DNA of 64,000 nucleotides from Bigelowiella natans CCMP2755. Taxonomy: Eukaryota; Cercozoa; Chlorarachniophyceae. Location: positions 1-64,000 of the forward strand of contig ADNK01001956.1 of the NCBI GenBank assembly GCA_000320545.1. The letters are read 5' to 3'. The notes under the pieces are model-generated. The model was not told the origin of the DNA. It searched no databases and worked only from the letters and a program-made list of their open reading frames with translations. Made by a program: the position numbers and the translations under genes. Below, one piece after another: positions 61,009-64,000 of the stretch; positions within the stretch are counted from its first letter, which is position 1, and each line of letters starts with the position of its first letter.

Positions 61009-64000
61009 ATGAATCTAAAAGATATGGTCGTTATGGCCGGGATTTCCGAGGAACCCACGTTGATGAACCTCTTTCAGTTCTTGTGTGCCAATATGCTGGT
61101 TTGTGCGCTCGTCTATTTTGTTCTGAGGATGACAAAGCTCGGCGATCGAGCCTGGTGCTGCTAACACTAAAACTTGCTTTCTCGAGCGTTCTGTCATAAG
61201 AGCTCTAACGAAATCAAATTTGATGGTCTACTGTTTCCTAATTGGTGATATCATATTAATGTCGCTGAAAATTTCAGGTACCTAACTGTGTACTCAAGCG
61301 GGGTAGCGTCATCTTTTGGGATTTACTTCATCCAACAAGCTTATTTAAATGGAATCTACAATACTATGACCACTGAGACAGAGTGGTCAACATATGCTGC
61401 CATCTTCTTCCTGGCATATTGCGCTATGGATCTGGTTAGTTGATGCAGCTGGTAGGAGAGTCTCGCCTAATTATTCAAACTAATGTCAATAATTCCATTA
61501 GGTTATCGGGTCGTACGAATATGATGAAGCTATCGATTACAAAGATGGCTGGTATTAAATTTTAGTTATCGAAATTCGGAAGGGAAAGCAATATTGTTAA
61601 CTTTTCCATTTATGTTTAATTCCAACTCGAAAAGGCTGCGTATTGAATATCTGTACCAACTATCAGGGTTCATCACTTTTTCTTCATCATTCTTCTCGGG
61701 TGGCTTCTTTCTTCCGGACTCACTGGACTTTTCGCAATTGCCTTGATTGAAGAGGTTCCCACAGTCATCCTCTCTATGGCAAGGGTTTCGATGAGCGCCA
61801 GAGTGCCATTTGTAAGTCATAATCTCTCTTGCGCAACGACCTCCCTTTAAAGTGGTATTTTGTGATCATTATCATCATTTCTTAGGTGTTCGGACTGACC
61901 TTCTTCGTTCTGAGAATCAGCTACCACTGCTATTTGACTTACGCTGTTATCGAGTAAGTTTATCAACCCCTAATCTGATGAATGATCTACAATGGTATTA
62001 ATTATGTTGTTTACTATATACACCAATCATCTTCATCAGGTATTCAACTGTTGCATTTGTGATCGGGGTGATTTTGATGAGATCCCACCTAAAGTGGTTT
62101 CATCGATGGCTCTCAGGACACCTCACTAAGAAGGGACGAATGCCACTCAGCATTAAGGTATTACTGGTCATCATTTATTGTTGTCGCTGCTACTGATGGA
62201 AGAAGTAGTCTTTTGCTCCACAGTGCTCCCTCTGTTTGATTGATTATTCCCTGCTGCTGCTGCTGCTGCTGCTAACAACTGCTGTCTTCCTATCACTAAT
62301 GAAAAGGTGGCTGTATTTGCGGCTCTGATTGTGCTGCAAACAATTGGCCACGGATACGCCGTGTACCAAATGGTTATCAAGAATTATCTTGTTGCTGCTT
62401 CAGGAGCTGTCATGGTAGTAGTAGTTGTAGTAGTAAGTACGACGAATATCCTTGTTGTCATTGTTAGGAGTCATTAACAAATTTAGTTAATTTGCTGTAA
62501 TGATGCTGCTGATATCTCCGAGGGAGAGAATGTTTTTAAAGCTAGTGTTTGACGAAATGCTTTGAAGATATGTGATGAAAATGATGATGATTTGCCCTAA
62601 TTTTTGTTGGATGGCGTGCAAAGGTTCATTTGATTATCTTCCTTTACTTCTCGGCCAAGATGATTATGGTAGTAACTATAGTAGTAAGTAGTAGTAGCAG
62701 TAGTAGTATAGTAGTATAGTAGTAGCAGCAGTATCTAAGAAATCTATAATTGGGAGTAGGAAAAACAAGAGCAATTACCAAGAACAAAACATCATATTTA
62801 GTTAATAATATATATCATTTCAAGGTTATTCAAGATGTTTACACACAAAACTTCATCTTCGAAGCTATCAAGGAGAAAAAAGTAATTTATAACATTTCCT
62901 GGGAAGATCCTCGAGTGGATCATCAAGTGCTGAAAGTGACCGATAAGGACGTTGTCTTAACAATATCTTCTGCTGGATGTAACGTGCTGGATTATATGAT
63001 TGAAGGGCCAGGAGAAATGGTTGCTGTGGATTTCAATGCTGCCCAGCTTTGCGTTCTTGAGCTTAAGATATTATGTATTAAATACCTTAACTGGGAGCAA
63101 TTTTGGCAGATTTGGTCATGCAGCAACTACGAACTTTTCAAGGAAGTTTGGCCAAAATTGAGAAAATATGCTTCTGACCGATGCAAGGAATTCTGGGACG
63201 AAAACGGGGATCTGATTCGTGACAACTTCATGTTCGCAGGAACATCAGGGTTGATGGCTAAGATTCTATCATTTCCCGCTGGATTCATCGGGTTGAGCAA
63301 CTACATGCGTCAAAATACGGGGAAACCGTTCAAAGGATCGTTCGTTTTTAATATGATCGTCAAGTTCCTCTCCTCTTCTGCGTGGATTCCAGTTGGTAAA
63401 TGGCTTGCTCCTCTAGGAGGTGTACCTGAGAAACAACTCAACCTCGTCATGAAAACACCTGGAAGCTGCGCAATTTTTGCGGCTAAGATTGGAGAAATCT
63501 TTGAGAAAATCATGTGGGAAAAGGATAATTACTTCTACTACGCCTATGTAGCAGGACGATGGGACGAACACTGTTGTCCTAGATACATGATGAAGAAGCA
63601 TTTCAAGACTTTAAGAGATCGTGTTGATCGTATTACATTGTTCCACGGCTCGGTTTGTGATGCAGTCAAGGCTATGCCTCAAAAGTCAAAGAAGAAGTTC
63701 ACTGTTTACTCGTTGTTGGACTCCATGGATTGGATGCCAGAGAGTATGGTGGCAAATCAAATTGGTACAATAACTGATGAAAAGTATTTCAATCGTGAGG
63801 ATGGCCGCATTTTCTGGAGGTCATTTGCAACAGGTGACAGAGCTCATTCTCCAGTCCTGCAGCAGTTGAATCCTACAATGCTGCCTGACACTAAATATCC
63901 AGACCGAGTGGGGTGGTATCTTACCCAGCTATGGACTCCAAAGTTAGACAAAAAATTCAACAATAAGAACCTCCTAATCGAAGAGGATGCTTCAAACGTC
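61009..64000 (+). CDS. BTA1: TLC-domain protein fused to betaine-lipid synthase BtaA domain (runs off window)
   Basis: Exons 61009-61154, 61278-61434, 61502-61551, 61667-61811, 61886-61953, 62040-62157 and 62307-62414 encode 264 aa with about seven hydrophobic helices and a TLC-like core: WVHHFFFIILLGWLL, ALIEEVPTVILSMARV and FVLRISYHCYLTY match the H-H, E and R-[IV] pattern of TRAM/LAG1/CLN8 domains. The next exon (62825 to the window edge, at least 392 codons) follows in phase and is a BtaA domain (DUF3419), which transfers the 3-amino-3-carboxypropyl group of S-adenosylmethionine to diacylglycerol, the first step of DGTS-type betaine lipid synthesis: YNISWEDPRVD, SSAGCNVLDYM, AVDFNAAQLCVLELK and SLLDSMDWMP. 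No ATG precedes YTQNFIFEA in the BtaA exon, which supports one transcript. The 3' end, including any BtaB methyltransferase, lies outside. The ATG at 61009 is the first after an in-frame stop. Confidence 0.85.

Overview
The window is nuclear DNA from a unicellular eukaryote and starts at a chromosome end: bases 1-121 are C-strand telomere repeat (CCCTAA with CCCTGA variants). Almost every gene is cut into many small exons with GT..AG introns. I rebuilt gene models by hand, requiring matching splice phases, and several close into complete multi-exon frames. A betaine-lipid synthase domain (BtaA type), a family 81 beta-1,3-glucanase, and two proteins with long N-terminal leaders that begin with a signal-peptide-like segment suggest a microalga or related protist, possibly with a complex plastid. 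I cannot name the lineage.

Layout: telomere and subtelomere (1-1170); MYND zinc-finger gene (-, 1180-3163, 5' end open); mitochondrial phosphate carrier (+, to 6665); unknown 287-aa protein (-, 7674-9114); ABCG-type half transporter in about 30 micro-exons (+, 9969-21793); unknown 544-aa protein with a signal-like N-terminus (-, 23239-27110) divergent from a serine hydroxymethyltransferase with a long leader (+, 27639-32959); a GC-rich island with retroelement-like ORFs (about 33.1-38.15 kb); membrane-anchored histidine acid phosphatase (+, 38518 to about 45 kb); SET-domain protein (-, 46601 to at least 48549); GH81 endo-beta-1,3-glucanase (-, 51087-53648); pyruvate kinase with a long N-terminal extension (+, 54571-58674); and a TLC-domain/BtaA fusion running off the right edge (+, 61009-64000).

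Two sequence textures alternate. Genes between 9 and 49 kb have introns packed with trinucleotide and dinucleotide repeats, many of which run directly into the splice sites. Genes at 51-64 kb have short, mostly plain introns. Between genes lie GC-richer islands (about 22.2-23.2, 33.1-38.15, 45.3-46.5, 49.6-50.8 and 58.7-60.2 kb) with no convincing cellular genes, palindromes of the CATGCTAGCATG type, short perfect hairpins and, in the largest, Gag/protease-like ORFs opposite an endonuclease ORF.

The genes do not form an operon-like unit. Themes are one-carbon and central metabolism (SHMT, pyruvate kinase), phosphate handling (carrier, acid phosphatase), membrane lipid synthesis (TLC-BtaA), glucan hydrolysis and chromatin or regulatory proteins (SET, MYND).
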